64,000 nt of DNA from Sulfurivermis fontis (GTDB lineage: Bacteria > Pseudomonadota > Gammaproteobacteria > Thiohalomonadales > Thiohalomonadaceae). The DNA lies in contig NZ_AP018724.1 in NCBI RefSeq assembly GCF_004001245.1, forward strand, positions 124,001-188,000. The letters run 5' to 3'. Each line of letters opens with the position of its first letter. Positions within the stretch are counted from its first letter, which is position 1. This document shows positions 9,798 to 18,704 of this stretch, piece after piece. The translations under genes were made by a program, and so were the position numbers. Below the pieces are notes generated by a model. The model was not told the DNA's origin and did no database searches. It worked only from the letters and a program-made list of their open reading frames with translations.

Positions 9798-10076
9798 ATG
9801 ATCAAGTCGTTCCGCTGCAAGGATACGCAGGCGCTGTACGAGGGAGGGAGCCCGCGGCGCTTTCGCGCCTGGCAGGCGCAGGCCGAACGCAAGCTGCAAA
9901 TGCTGGATAGTGCCGCCGTCCTCGACGACCTGAAGAGTCCACCCGGCAACCGGCTGGAAAAGCTGTCTGGCGGCCGTGCCGGGCAATACAGCATCCGCAT
10001 CAACGACCAGTGGCGGGTGTGTTTCCGCTGGCAGGACGGCGATGTTTGCGACGTGGAAATCGTCGATTACCATTGA
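9798..10076 (+). CDS. higB: HigB-type toxin (RelE/ParE superfamily)
   Basis: The 92-residue protein matches HigB-1 toxins: it opens MIKSFRCKDTQALYEGG, has RKLQMLDSAAVLDDL in the middle and ends QWRVCFRWQDGDVCDVEIVDYH. HigB toxins are ribosome-dependent mRNA endonucleases. The toxin precedes its antitoxin, the usual higBA order, and the genes are 10 bp apart. Both are full length, so the module looks functional. Confidence 0.9.
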   Translation: MIKSFRCKDTQALYEGGSPRRFRAWQAQAERKLQMLDSAAVLDDLKSPPGNRLEKLSGGRAGQYSIRINDQWRVCFRWQDGDVCDVEIVDYH

Positions 10077-10086
10077 GGAAACCGCG

Positions 10087-10383
10087 ATGAGCAACAAGAT
10101 GCGTCCCATCCATCCCGGCGAGGTTCTGCGCGAAGAGTATCTCACCCCCCTTGGCCTTTCGGCCCACGCCCTGGCCCAGGCCCTGCGCGTGCCGGCGACG
10201 CGCATCGGCGAGATAGTCAACGAGCGCCGCGCCATCACGCCGGATACCGCTCTGCGTCTGGCACGTTATTTCCACACCAGCGCCGAGTTCTGGATGAATC
10301 TGCAAACTGCCTACGACCTCAAGGTTGCCAGCGCCGAGTTGGCCGAGCGTATCGGGCGCGAGGTGGAGCCACGCGCGGCGTAG
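10087..10383 (+). CDS. higA: HigA-type antitoxin (XRE family)
   Basis: The 98-residue protein has a helix-turn-helix of the HigA type: HPGEVLREEYLTPLGLSAHALAQAL, then RIGEIVNERRAITPDTALRLARYF and FWMNLQTAYDLKVA. It should bind HigB and repress the module through the inverted repeat upstream of higB. The start ATG 10087 follows a GAGGA ribosome-binding site (10075-10079); an in-frame extension upstream lies inside higB and is not needed. Confidence 0.9.
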   Translation: MSNKMRPIHPGEVLREEYLTPLGLSAHALAQALRVPATRIGEIVNERRAITPDTALRLARYFHTSAEFWMNLQTAYDLKVASAELAERIGREVEPRAA

Positions 10384-10392
10384 TTGTAATGT

Positions 10393-10623
10393 TGCATACC
10401 GGGCTGGTGCGGCTCTGTAGGCGGCATGGTGTTTGTCTACTGCCACGACGATGACGAGCAGTCGGTTATGGATGCCACATCATCGTCGGGTGTGTCTTCT
10501 TCCCTCCCCGGAAGGGTGTTCCAGTCGTGCGGCCAGATTTTTCTTGACTTGGGTACGTACGGAGTTGTCGAGCGCGCGCCATTCGGCGAATGCGTCCGCA
10601 TGGAAGGCCTGCTCATGGCTCAT
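10393..10623 (-). pseudogene. Decayed RelE/StbE-type toxin
   Basis: From ATG 10623 the frame encodes 47 residues (to the stop at 10480) including FAEWRALDNSVRTQVKKNLAARL, the N-terminal helices of StbE/RelE toxins. It then loses homology and stops. The C-terminal part of the same family, LLVIVVAVDKHHAAYRAA, is found in another frame at about 10393-10461. The middle of the toxin, about 20-25 residues, is missing. The ATG overlaps the end of the upstream antitoxin frame as in intact stbDE operons. The toxin is therefore dead. Confidence 0.75.
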
Positions 10624-10858
10624 CCAGCGTCACCTTCACCGGCTCCTTGCCATCCTTCAGGCGCGTATCGGCCAGGGCATTGAGTTCCAGGTCTTCCAGC
10701 CGGTCCATGAGCGCTTCATAGGCGGCCGCCGGTACGCAGTAGAAGGCAGGTTCGTTGCGGTTGAGGATGGCGACCGGAAAGCCCTCGCCGGCGGCCACCG
10801 TGCCCATGGGGTTTTTCTTCAGCTCGGAAATACTTGCCGTGGTCTCGGCCAGGATTGT
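10613..10858 (-). pseudogene. StbD/Phd-type antitoxin lacking a start codon
   Basis: The frame from 10858 reads TILAETTASISELKKNP and continues MGTVAAGEGFPVAILNRNEP to a stop at 10613, a good match to StbD/Phd-YefM antitoxins. No ATG, GTG or TTG lies between the upstream in-frame stop and the start of homology. The first usable codon is an internal ATG at 10807, which would give 64 residues and lose the N-terminal DNA-binding strand. With the toxin also broken, the module is a relic. Confidence 0.65.
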
Positions 10859-10948
10859 ATGTGCCCTCTGTCTTCTCCAGCCACTTTAATGGCATCAATA
10901 TTCGTGCTCTTATCTGGTCTCCAAAATCCGGGGCGTGATGTCAGGTCT

Positions 10949-13138
10949 TCAAAACATCTCCCCCGGGTCGACATCCAGTGACCAGCGCACCTTGCGCCCG
11001 GTTTTTGATTCTTCCAACAACGGCAGCCAGCGATCGAGCAGGCGGTGCAGCGCGGGGCGGCTGGCGGTCTGCAACAGCAACTGGGCGCGGTAGCGGCCGG
11101 CGCGGCGTTCCATCGGCGCCGGCACCGGGCCGAGCAGCATGATGCCTTCGGGCCGCAATCCTTCCGCGAGTTGCCGCGCCTGTTCCAGAAAGGCCAGCGG
11201 GGCGGCGGCGGCCGGTGCCTCGGCGCGCAGCAGGGCGAGGAAGGCATAAGGCGGCAGCTCGGCCTGGCGGCGTTCCTCCAGGGCGGCGGCGGCGAAGGCG
11301 CCGTAGCCCTGGTCGATGAGCAGGCGCAGCAGTGGGTGATCGGGGTGGTGGGTCTGGATCAGCACCTCGCCGGGGCGTTCGGCGCGGCCGGCCCGTCCCG
11401 CCACCTGCAAGATGAGCTGGGCCATGCGCTCGCCGGCGCGGAAGTCGGCGGAGAACAGGCCCTGGTCGGCGTCGAGGATGCCCACCAGGGTGACGTCGGG
11501 AAAGTGATGGCCCTTGGCCAGCATCTGGGTGCCGATGAGGAGGCGCGCCGCGCCGCTGTGCACCCGCGCGAGCTTTTCCTCCAGGCTGCCCTTGCGGCGG
11601 GTGGCGTCGCGGTCGATGCGCTCGATGCCGATGTCCGGAAAACGCGCGCGCAGCGCCTCCTCCACCCGTTCGGTGCCGTGGCCGATGGGGCGCAGGTCGT
11701 GACTGCCGCAGCTTGCGCATTGCTGCGGCACCGGCCGCTCGGTGCCGCAGTGGTGGCAGCGGATGCGCCTCTGGCCGGCGTGGTAGGTGAGGTGGGCGTC
11801 GCAGCGGCGGCAGGTGGCGACCCAGCCGCAGTCGTGGCACAGCAGCACCGGGGCGTAGCCGCGGCGGTTGAGAAACAGCAGCACCTGGCCGCCGCGCTCC
11901 AGATGGCGGCCCATGACGCCGTAGAGCGGTTCGCTGATGCCGCCGTCGAGGCGCTGGTGGCGGATGTCGAGCAGGTGCAGGTGCGGGTGGATGGCGCTGC
12001 CGGCGCGTTCCGGCAGTTCCAGCCGCGTATAGCGGCCGGCGGCGGCATTGGCCAGGCTCTCCAGCGCCGGGGTGGCGGAGCCGAGCACGATGGGCACGCC
12101 GGCCTTCTGCGCCCGCACCACCGCCACGTCGCGCGCCGAATAGCGGAAGCCGTCCTGCTGCTTGAACGAGGGGTCGTGCTCCTCGTCCACCACGATCAGG
12201 CCCAGCTGCGGCAGCGGGGTGAACACCGCCGAGCGGGTGCCGATGACGATGGGGGCGAGGCCGGCGCGGGCGGCGAGCCAGGCGTTGAGCCGTTCGCCGT
12301 CGGCGAGGCCCGAGTGCAGCACGGCGATGGGTGCCGGGAAACGGCGGCGGAAACGCTCCAGCAGCTGCGGGGTGAGGCCGATCTCCGGTACCAGCACCAG
12401 GGTCTGGCGACCGGCGGCGAGATTCTGGGCGATGAGGCGCAGGTACACCTCGGTCTTGCCGCTGCCGGTGACGCCGTCGAGCAGGAAGCCGCCGAAACGG
12501 CCGAAGGCGGCGCTGACGCTATCCACCGCCGCCTGCTGTGCCGCCGCCAGCGGCGGTGAGGTGTCGGAAGCCGTTCCGGCCGCGGGCAGGGCCGGCGCCT
12601 CCTGCACCTCCACCCAGCCTTTTTCCACCAGCCGTGCCATGGCCCCCTGCCAGCCCTCGACCTCGTCCAGCTCAGCGGCCCCGGCCGGGGCATCCAGCCG
12701 TTGCAGATGGGCCAACAGAGCGGCCTGGCGCGGCGCGCGTTTCAGTTCATCCGGCCGCGCGGCACGGCCGGCGGCGGTGAGGGCATGGCGGCGCAGGGTG
12801 CGCGGCTGCGCCGGCTCGCCCTGCCGCAGGGCTACCGGCAGGGCGGCGGCGCACACCTCACCGATGGGATGGTGATAGTAAGTGCTTGCCCAGGTGAGCA
12901 GTTCCAGGATCTCCGGCGGCAGTAACGGTTCGGCGTCGAGCACCGTCTCCACCGGGCGCAACTTGTCCGGCGGCACTTCGCTGTGGGCCGAACTGCCCAG
13001 CACCACACCCACCAACGCCCGGCGGCCGAAGCCGATGCGCACCCGGCAACCCGGCGCCACCGCTTCGGCCGGCGCCAGGTAGTCGAAGCGGCGCCGCAGC
13101 GGCGAGGGGATGGCAATGTGGAGCACGGTGCGGGACAT
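10949..13138 (-). CDS. priA: Primosomal replication restart helicase PriA
   Basis: The 729-residue DNA helicase loads the replisome at collapsed forks. It has the N-terminal 3' DNA-binding domain (about 1-105), Walker A in DGVTGSGKTEVY (near 222), the DEEHD Walker B (VVDEEHDPSFKQQ) and a zinc-binding insertion with eight cysteines (CHDCGW, CRRCDA, CHHCG, CASCG; about 437-480). The C-terminal helicase core is complete. Length matches E. coli PriA (732). It is a single gene, and its upstream region carries several DnaA boxes. Confidence 0.96.
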   Translation of the reverse strand: MSRTVLHIAIPSPLRRRFDYLAPAEAVAPGCRVRIGFGRRALVGVVLGSSAHSEVPPDKLRPVETVLDAEPLLPPEILELLTWASTYYHHPIGEVCAAALPVALRQGEPAQPRTLRRHALTAAGRAARPDELKRAPRQAALLAHLQRLDAPAGAAELDEVEGWQGAMARLVEKGWVEVQEAPALPAAGTASDTSPPLAAAQQAAVDSVSAAFGRFGGFLLDGVTGSGKTEVYLRLIAQNLAAGRQTLVLVPEIGLTPQLLERFRRRFPAPIAVLHSGLADGERLNAWLAARAGLAPIVIGTRSAVFTPLPQLGLIVVDEEHDPSFKQQDGFRYSARDVAVVRAQKAGVPIVLGSATPALESLANAAAGRYTRLELPERAGSAIHPHLHLLDIRHQRLDGGISEPLYGVMGRHLERGGQVLLFLNRRGYAPVLLCHDCGWVATCRRCDAHLTYHAGQRRIRCHHCGTERPVPQQCASCGSHDLRPIGHGTERVEEALRARFPDIGIERIDRDATRRKGSLEEKLARVHSGAARLLIGTQMLAKGHHFPDVTLVGILDADQGLFSADFRAGERMAQLILQVAGRAGRAERPGEVLIQTHHPDHPLLRLLIDQGYGAFAAAALEERRQAELPPYAFLALLRAEAPAAAAPLAFLEQARQLAEGLRPEGIMLLGPVPAPMERRAGRYRAQLLLQTASRPALHRLLDRWLPLLEESKTGRKVRWSLDVDPGEMF

Positions 13139-13532
13139 GGGCGGAGTTTACCGAAGGCGGGGCGGGGAAGCAGAAGGATTGTGCCGGAACGGCTGCCGCA
13201 GTTAGCGGCGCCGCTTGAGGCGAAATCTGCGAAAATCGGCTAACTCATTGTGCGGCCGGCAGAAGCGGGATTATCCACAAAACCTGTGGATAACTTTGTG
13301 GATGAATTGGGGTAAAGCGGCCCGGGCCCGCGTCATTGCTACATTCCTGTTAAACTGGCGAGAAATTGACCTATGTATAAATCCTTTTGATTTCAATGTG
13401 TTGCAAAATATCAACGAGTGCTGATTAGGATTGTTCCAACAAATATAGGGGAATCGTGACGCCAGGATGTTGACTGTGTATAAGAATTCTGCATCGGGCA
13501 GAAAAGATCTTGCCGGATGGTCCGAACCTGTG
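13139..13532. promoter_or_regulatory. priA upstream region with DnaA-box cluster and AT-rich stretch
   Basis: This 394-bp gap contains no convincing gene. TTATCCACA (13271-13279) and TGTGGATAA (13285-13293) are perfect DnaA boxes in inverted orientation. TGTGGATGA (13297-13305) differs from the consensus by one base. TGTGTATAA (13475-13483) is the complement of TTATACACA, identical to the R2 box of E. coli oriC. An AT-rich stretch (about 13335-13450) lies between the groups. The boxes lie 130-350 bp upstream of the priA start. Either DnaA control of priA or a DnaA-titrating or origin-like site would explain them. Confidence 0.55.
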
Positions 13533-14984
13533 TTAGTGGCGCCGCTGTGACAGGTGGCCGAGACCGAGGCCGGCCTGTTGCACGAAGTGCTTGAAGCTCT
13601 CGAAACTCTCTTCGTCCAGGGGGCGTTCGCTGAGGGCGCGGTCGCAGAAAAACAGGCCGATCGCCTTGCCGTTGACCAGGATGGGGGCCGCAAAGAAGGG
13701 GGCCCGCCCCACCGCCTCGGTCAGCTGGGCCGTTTGCCAGCGGCGCTGTTCGGGCCGTTTGGCGGGGTCGAACCAGAGCGGGGCCGGGTCGTCCAGCAGG
13801 TGGAAGAAGAGGTTTTCCTCTTGGGGATGGCGGGTGAAGTGGAAGAGGCCGGTGAGGGTATCGCGTCCGCCGCCGAGGGCGAACTTGGCGCGCAGGCCGC
13901 GGCGGTCCGGGGTGAGCAGGGCGAACAGGGTGCGGTCCATGCCGGCGCCGCGGTAGATGCCTTCCAGTACCAGTTCCAGCACCAGATTGAAGTCCGACTT
14001 GGGGTCGTCCAGCAGCAGCGCCAGCTCGCGCAGGATGCGCAGCTGCAGCATGCCATCCGGCTCCGGGTATTCCTGCACCTTGAGTTCGTCCTCCCCCACC
14101 ACCGTTTCGCCGCGCGGCAGGGGGATCACGGCGGCGGCCGCCGCCGCGCCGTAGTAGCCGGCGATACGGGCGGCGTCGCGCGCGTTCTGGTGCAGACGGC
14201 TGCTGACCGCCTTGTCGCTCTGGCCGGTCATCCTGGCCAGTTCCTGGGTGAGCTGCTGTACCCTGGGGCTCTCCCAGCCCTTTTCCGCCGCCCGTGCCAG
14301 CTGATGGCACAGGGTGATGTTGCGGCTGCGTGGGTCGGGGCTGTCGGGGTTTTTCAGCGTGGCGCTGAGCAGGTCGTTGATGCGCCACTCCTTCACCAGG
14401 CTGGCGGAGAGTTGCCGCAGGGGGAAGCCCAGCACCTCCATCTCGGCCTGTTCCGGGGTGATGCCGGGCTGGCGCAGCAGGGTGTCGAGCCGGTCGCCGG
14501 CTTCGCCGCTGAAGCACCAGAAGGCCAGGTCGCCCAGGTGGTAGAGCAGGGCGGCGATGAACACCTCTTCCGGTGAATCGTCGCCCCGTTGCAGGGCCAC
14601 GGTACGGGCCTGCACCGCGGCATGGATGGCGCGGGCCAGTTCCCGTGTCAGGCGGTCGCGCGGGGCGCCCTGGACGAAGGAATCCACCAGGGCGATGGAC
14701 AGGCACATGCTGCGCACGGTGGTGAAGCCGAGTACCACCACGGCGCGGCTGATGGTGCTGATCTGCTGTTCGCGTGGGTTGTAATAGACGCTGTTGGCCA
14801 GCTTGAGCACGCGCGCCGTCATGGAGGCGTCCTGCAGGATGACGCGGGCCAGGGCGGCGGTGGGCGCGTTCTCGTCCTCGGCCACGCTCACCACCTGCTG
14901 CACGGTGTGGCCGAAGATGGGCATCTCCTCTTCGCTGATGCGGCGGACCCATTCGTCCAGGGAGCTGCGCTTGGGGCTGTTCAA
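13533..14984 (-). CDS. HDOD domain signalling protein with C-terminal GAF-like domain
   Basis: The 483-residue protein has an N-terminal HDOD domain (about 10-215): MPIFGHTVQQVV, ILQDASMTARVLKLANS and the conserved RAVVVLGFTTVRSMCLS are all present. A linker follows, then a GAF-like sensory domain (about 315-475, starting LQLRILRELALLLDDPKSDF). HDOD domains lack phosphohydrolase activity and usually relay signals in motility, virulence or stress pathways. No partner lies beside it. Confidence 0.82.
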   Translation of the reverse strand: MNSPKRSSLDEWVRRISEEEMPIFGHTVQQVVSVAEDENAPTAALARVILQDASMTARVLKLANSVYYNPREQQISTISRAVVVLGFTTVRSMCLSIALVDSFVQGAPRDRLTRELARAIHAAVQARTVALQRGDDSPEEVFIAALLYHLGDLAFWCFSGEAGDRLDTLLRQPGITPEQAEMEVLGFPLRQLSASLVKEWRINDLLSATLKNPDSPDPRSRNITLCHQLARAAEKGWESPRVQQLTQELARMTGQSDKAVSSRLHQNARDAARIAGYYGAAAAAAVIPLPRGETVVGEDELKVQEYPEPDGMLQLRILRELALLLDDPKSDFNLVLELVLEGIYRGAGMDRTLFALLTPDRRGLRAKFALGGGRDTLTGLFHFTRHPQEENLFFHLLDDPAPLWFDPAKRPEQRRWQTAQLTEAVGRAPFFAAPILVNGKAIGLFFCDRALSERPLDEESFESFKHFVQQAGLGLGHLSQRRH

Positions 14985-15043
14985 AACGGCGGATATCCAG
15001 AAAGGTGGGGTTTGTCACGCAGTATACAGCGCGGCGGCCTTCC

Positions 15044-15601
15044 TCACGCGTCGGAACCCAGTCCCGGTGCTGGCAGGCCGTCGATGCTGACCGCGTTCTT
15101 CTGGCGCCGGTATTCCGCCATGCCCGCCTCCCCCTTGTGGCGCGCCCAGGCCAGCAACTCCTCGCGTTGGCCGCGGTAGTCCAGCAGCGGTACGCCGGCG
15201 CCACAGGAGGTCTGCACCCGCTCCACGGCCATGCGCACGATCTGGCGTACGCCGGGAAACTCGGGAAAGCGCGGCCGCAGCGCCGCCCAGGCGGCATCGC
15301 CCGGCAACACCACCGTGCCGCGGCCGTACAGGCGCAGGATGCGCGGCGGGCCACTGAAGGCGCAGAACATCACCGTCAGGCGGCCGTTTTCCACCAGGTG
15401 CGGCGCGCTTTCGTTGCCGCTGCCGGTGAGGTCGAGCCAGGCCACCTCGTGCGGGCCGAGGACGCGGAAGGTATCCAGTCCGCGCGGCGACAGGTTGATG
15501 TGGCCGTCGGCGGCCAGCGGCGCGGTGGCGTTGAAGAACAGCGGCTGGGCCGCCATCCAGGCGGCCAGTTCGGCGTCGATCTCGGGCAGTACCTTGGCCA
15601 T
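15044..15601 (-). CDS. Pyridoxamine 5'-phosphate oxidase family protein
   Basis: The 185-residue protein fits the flavin-binding split-barrel family: PLFFNATAPLAADGHINLSPRG, VAWLDLTGSGNESAPHL and RLTVMFCAFSGPPRILRLYG are characteristic of general-stress FMN-binding proteins rather than of PdxH. Bound flavin and redox activity are inferred. It is followed on the same strand by the glycosyltransferase gene's 5' flank but separated from other genes by short gaps, and seems monocistronic. Confidence 0.82.
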   Translation of the reverse strand: MAKVLPEIDAELAAWMAAQPLFFNATAPLAADGHINLSPRGLDTFRVLGPHEVAWLDLTGSGNESAPHLVENGRLTVMFCAFSGPPRILRLYGRGTVVLPGDAAWAALRPRFPEFPGVRQIVRMAVERVQTSCGAGVPLLDYRGQREELLAWARHKGEAGMAEYRRQKNAVSIDGLPAPGLGSDA

Positions 15602-15669
15602 GGCTTTAGACGATATTCATGCAGACAAGAGTGGCTGTCCTAGGCGCGCATTGCAGAGCAAAAATTACT

Positions 15670-16509
15670 TCAGTCCTTCCTGATAATGTCGATCTTTTCT
15701 TGTTCCCTGGTCCACTTCCCCTGTGGCTTATCTACATACTGGAAATATTCGTTGGTAAAGGAACCTTGGTTACAGGTATAGCGATAATAGGTGGTGTTGA
15801 CAGTATTGATGTCCAAAACTTTATTGAATACACCAGGACCTGTTAACTCATAAACATTCGTGAGGCGACACTCTCGAATGTTTCTCAGCACCAAATCAAT
15901 CATTTGAGCAAGGTGAGGGTTTTCTGGTTTGCTGGCGATGAAATAGTTGCTGATCTCTCCACGCTTCGTCCTGATATAGAGTTCATCGAACTCCGGCCGC
16001 ACAATATATCCCAATGGCCAGACGACGTGAGCATCTATATCAAGATAGACGCCACCGTATTTTTGCAGTACCAGTAATCGCCAGAAGTCAGCCTGCGCGG
16101 CGCCAATCTGGATTCTGGAGTAGTTGGCAAAGATTTCATCAGAAAAATTGGCCTTAATAAACTCCGCGCGTGCTTCCGTAACCATAAACCGATACGCAAA
16201 ACCAGGGGCCATCAGGCGATTGAATAGATAATTCAGATAGACGGGTAAGGTGACCCGATTGGTGTAATTGGTTTGCCAGATGATACGAGGGATGGTAGAG
16301 GGTTTCTTATTGGAAATGAGAGGCGCGGCTTCAGCTGGCAAGACAAATCGTTTTTTGGGGAACAAAAAATGAAAGCCGTAACAAAGCAGTTTAGTTATGT
16401 TCGCAAAGAGCCGGATAACTCGGCTGGACAATAATATGAAGAACGGCTTCACGGCAGATTGACCTAATGTGGAAGTTGCACGCGGGCGGAAGGCCGGTGA
16501 CCTGGGCAA
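15670..16509 (-). CDS. Glycosyltransferase family 32 (OCH1-like sugar transferase)
   Basis: The 279-residue protein has the GT32 signature: IPRIIWQTNY (about 74-83), then ADFWRLLVLQKYGGVYLDID (about 139-158), where DID is the metal-binding DXD motif. A hydrophobic, basic N-terminal region may give membrane association, and the start is uncertain. GT32 enzymes transfer hexoses to polysaccharides, glycolipids or proteins; the acceptor is unknown. The DNA is visibly more AT-rich than its neighbours, which suggests recent transfer. Confidence 0.8.
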   Translation of the reverse strand: MPRSPAFRPRATSTLGQSAVKPFFILLSSRVIRLFANITKLLCYGFHFLFPKKRFVLPAEAAPLISNKKPSTIPRIIWQTNYTNRVTLPVYLNYLFNRLMAPGFAYRFMVTEARAEFIKANFSDEIFANYSRIQIGAAQADFWRLLVLQKYGGVYLDIDAHVVWPLGYIVRPEFDELYIRTKRGEISNYFIASKPENPHLAQMIDLVLRNIRECRLTNVYELTGPGVFNKVLDINTVNTTYYRYTCNQGSFTNEYFQYVDKPQGKWTREQEKIDIIRKD

Positions 16510-16671
16510 GTGTCAAGTGATTGTGCTGTAGTTGCACTATAAAATGGGGCAAGCATACATCATTCGGGTTCATGAACGCACATTCCGATAGGCCTGATGT
16601 AGTAGAATATCCGAGCGTCTATAACGCTCCACCCTTATTGCCGGCCTACCTGGATAGTCAATTCCTGTGTC

Positions 16672-17553
16672 ATGGGATCATCGATCTGGAACAGCCTCGC
16701 TGAGGCGATCTGCCGCGCCAGCGGCATCCCCTTTGTGCTGCGTGGCCGGCACGGCGTGGGCGGCGGCTGCATCAATTCCACCCATGTGCTGGAGGACGGC
16801 GCGCGGCGCTGGTTCGTCAAGCTCAATGACGCCACGCGGCTGGACATGTTCGCCGCCGAGGCCGCCGGCCTGAGCGAGCTGGCCGCATCGCACACGGTGC
16901 GCGTGCCGCGTCCGTTGTGCCACGGCGTGGCGGCAGGACAGGCCTTTCTGGTGCTGGAATGGCTGGACCTGTCCGGTTCCGGCGCGCAGGAACTGCTCGG
17001 CCGGCAGCTGGCGGCGATGCATGGCGTGACGCGTGAGGAGTACGGCTGGTGGCGTGACAACACCATCGGCTCGACGCCGCAGCCCAACGAGCAGAGCATG
17101 GACTGGATGGAGTTCATGTGTGAGCGTCGCCTGGGCCACCAGCTCGATCTGGCGGTGCAGGCCGGCAACCGGCGCTTGCACCGGCGCGGCGAGGAGCTGC
17201 TCGATCGCATGCCCGATCTGTTCACCGACTACACGCCGGCCGCCTCGCTGCTGCACGGCGATCTGTGGTCGGGCAATTACGCCGTGACGGCGGCGGGCGA
17301 GCCGGTGCTCTTCGATCCGGCGGTGTACTATGGCGACCGCGAGGCCGACCTCGCCATGACCGAACTGTTCGGCGGCTTCGGACCACGCTTCTATGCCGCC
17401 TACAACGAGGCCTGGCCGCTGGACCCCGGCTACAAGGTGCGCAAGACGCTGTACAACCTATACCACATCCTCAATCACTACCACATGTTCGGTGGCGGCT
17501 ACGGCCAGCAGGCGGAGCGCATGATCGATCAACTGCTCAGTGAGTTACGTTGA
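16672..17553 (+). CDS. Fructosamine kinase family protein
   Basis: The 293-residue protein is related to fructosamine-3-kinases, which phosphorylate glycated amines so that they fall off proteins. The N-lobe has GGCINSTHVLEDGARRWFVKLN with the ATP-binding lysine. The catalytic loop is LLHGDLWSGNY (about 199-209), and the metal-binding DPAVYYGDREADLAM follows. It ends 0 bp before the acyltransferase start, so the two are cotranscribed. Confidence 0.9.
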   Translation: MGSSIWNSLAEAICRASGIPFVLRGRHGVGGGCINSTHVLEDGARRWFVKLNDATRLDMFAAEAAGLSELAASHTVRVPRPLCHGVAAGQAFLVLEWLDLSGSGAQELLGRQLAAMHGVTREEYGWWRDNTIGSTPQPNEQSMDWMEFMCERRLGHQLDLAVQAGNRRLHRRGEELLDRMPDLFTDYTPAASLLHGDLWSGNYAVTAAGEPVLFDPAVYYGDREADLAMTELFGGFGPRFYAAYNEAWPLDPGYKVRKTLYNLYHILNHYHMFGGGYGQQAERMIDQLLSELR

Positions 17554-18489
17554 ATGAACCCAGACGGACACCGCCCCTACCCACCGGAGTTCCCGCGTCG
17601 CTTCCTGGCGCCGCGTTACTGGGGGATCTGGCTGGGCCTTGGCCTGCATGCGCTGTCCGGCCTGTTGCCGACCGTATTGCGACGCGGCCTTGGCGCCTGG
17701 CTGGGCATGCAGGCCTACCGCCGCAATGCCAAACGCAGCGGGATTGCTCGGCTCAACCTGGCCTGGTGCTTCAACCACTGGGATGAGGCACGGCGCGAGG
17801 CCGTGTTGCGTGACAGCTTTCGCTCCCTGGGCGCCGCGCTGGCCGATTTCGGCCTGTTCTGGTGGGCTGGCCGACGGCGCTTCTTCTCGCGCATCGCCAT
17901 CGAGGGCGAGCAACACCTGGCAAAGGTGCTCGGCGAAGGTGGCCGGGCGATCCTGGTGACGGTGCACTCTCACGGCATGGATTTCGGTGGCATCGCCCTG
18001 TCGGGCCGCTGGCCACTGGTCACCTACGCCAACCGTATGCGCAACCCCCTCATCGAATGGTTGATGTCCCATCGCCGCACGCGTTTCGGCTGCCTGCTGT
18101 ATACCCGAGAGGAGGGCCTGCGTCCGGTGATCCGTGAGGTGAAGGCGGGACGGGTGTTCTTCTATCCGGTGGATGAGGACGGACACGGTGGCGAGGCGGT
18201 GTTCGCCCCCTTCTTCGGCGTGCCTAAAGCGACGCTTACGGCGCCGTTCCGTCTGGCGCGCCTGTGCCAGGCGCGGCTGATTCCCTGCACCACCTGGTAT
18301 CGCGCCAGCGACAAACGCTATGTGGTGCAGATCCTGCCGCCGCTGGAAGGCGTGCCGAGCGGCGATTACACGGCCGATGCGGAGCGGCTCAATGCCGCCT
18401 TCGAGGAGCTGGTGATGCTGGCGCCGGAGCAGTACATGTGGGGCCAGCGCATCTTCCAGACGCGGCCCGACGGCAGGCGACCCTATTAG
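17554..18489 (+). CDS. LpxL/HtrB-family lysophospholipid or lipid A acyltransferase
   Basis: The 311-residue protein has an N-terminal membrane-proximal hydrophobic helix and the HX4D acyltransferase motif in VTVHSHGMDFGG (about 132-143). The later PVDEDGHGGEAVFAPFFG block replaces the PDQD region of LpxL. LpxL-type enzymes add a secondary acyl chain to lipid A, at the inner membrane. Whether this copy acts on lipid A or another lipid cannot be told. A hairpin-chain element has inserted exactly at the TAG stop codon. Confidence 0.85.
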   Translation: MNPDGHRPYPPEFPRRFLAPRYWGIWLGLGLHALSGLLPTVLRRGLGAWLGMQAYRRNAKRSGIARLNLAWCFNHWDEARREAVLRDSFRSLGAALADFGLFWWAGRRRFFSRIAIEGEQHLAKVLGEGGRAILVTVHSHGMDFGGIALSGRWPLVTYANRMRNPLIEWLMSHRRTRFGCLLYTREEGLRPVIREVKAGRVFFYPVDEDGHGGEAVFAPFFGVPKATLTAPFRLARLCQARLIPCTTWYRASDKRYVVQILPPLEGVPSGDYTADAERLNAAFEELVMLAPEQYMWGQRIFQTRPDGRRPY

Positions 18490-18694
18490 GGAAGGTCTGA
18501 ATAAGTCCATCCTGGACTTTTCAGGTCGCTCCCGCCCCTCCCTGGGCTGCGCGACATAAGTCCATCCGTGGACAAAACCACGCCAAGCGAAAAGTGTGAT
18601 TTTCGCTTGGCTTCATTTTTCAACGACTTATCGTCGTTGAAAAATGGCGGCACATCCCTGTGCCGCGGAAGCTCTGAACTTATTCAGAGCTTCC
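18490..18694 (+). mobile_element. IS5-like MITE composed of hairpins, copy A
   Basis: This 205-bp element is flanked by the 4-bp duplication TTAG (18486-18489 and 18695-18698). Its ends, GGAAGGTCTGAATAAG and CTTATTCAGAGCTTCC, resemble IS5-group termini. It has no coding capacity. Inside are consecutive hairpins: AAGTCCA/TGGACTT, GTCCA/TGGAC (18560-18573), an 11-bp stem (18583-18610), a 14-bp stem with loop TTATC (18614-18646), an 8-bp stem (18647-18666) and a 12-bp terminal stem (18667-18694). It lies between convergent lpxL-like and ttcA genes, where it could end transcription in both directions. Confidence 0.9.
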
Positions 18695-18704
18695 TTAGCC
18701 GGCG

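Noticed and set aside
13215-13424. 69-codon frame in the priA upstream region
   Set aside because: It covers the DnaA boxes, has no ribosome-binding site and an improbable composition.
18490-18694. CRISPR-like repeat array
   Set aside because: The hairpin-chain elements are single dispersed copies with target duplications, not spaced direct repeats.
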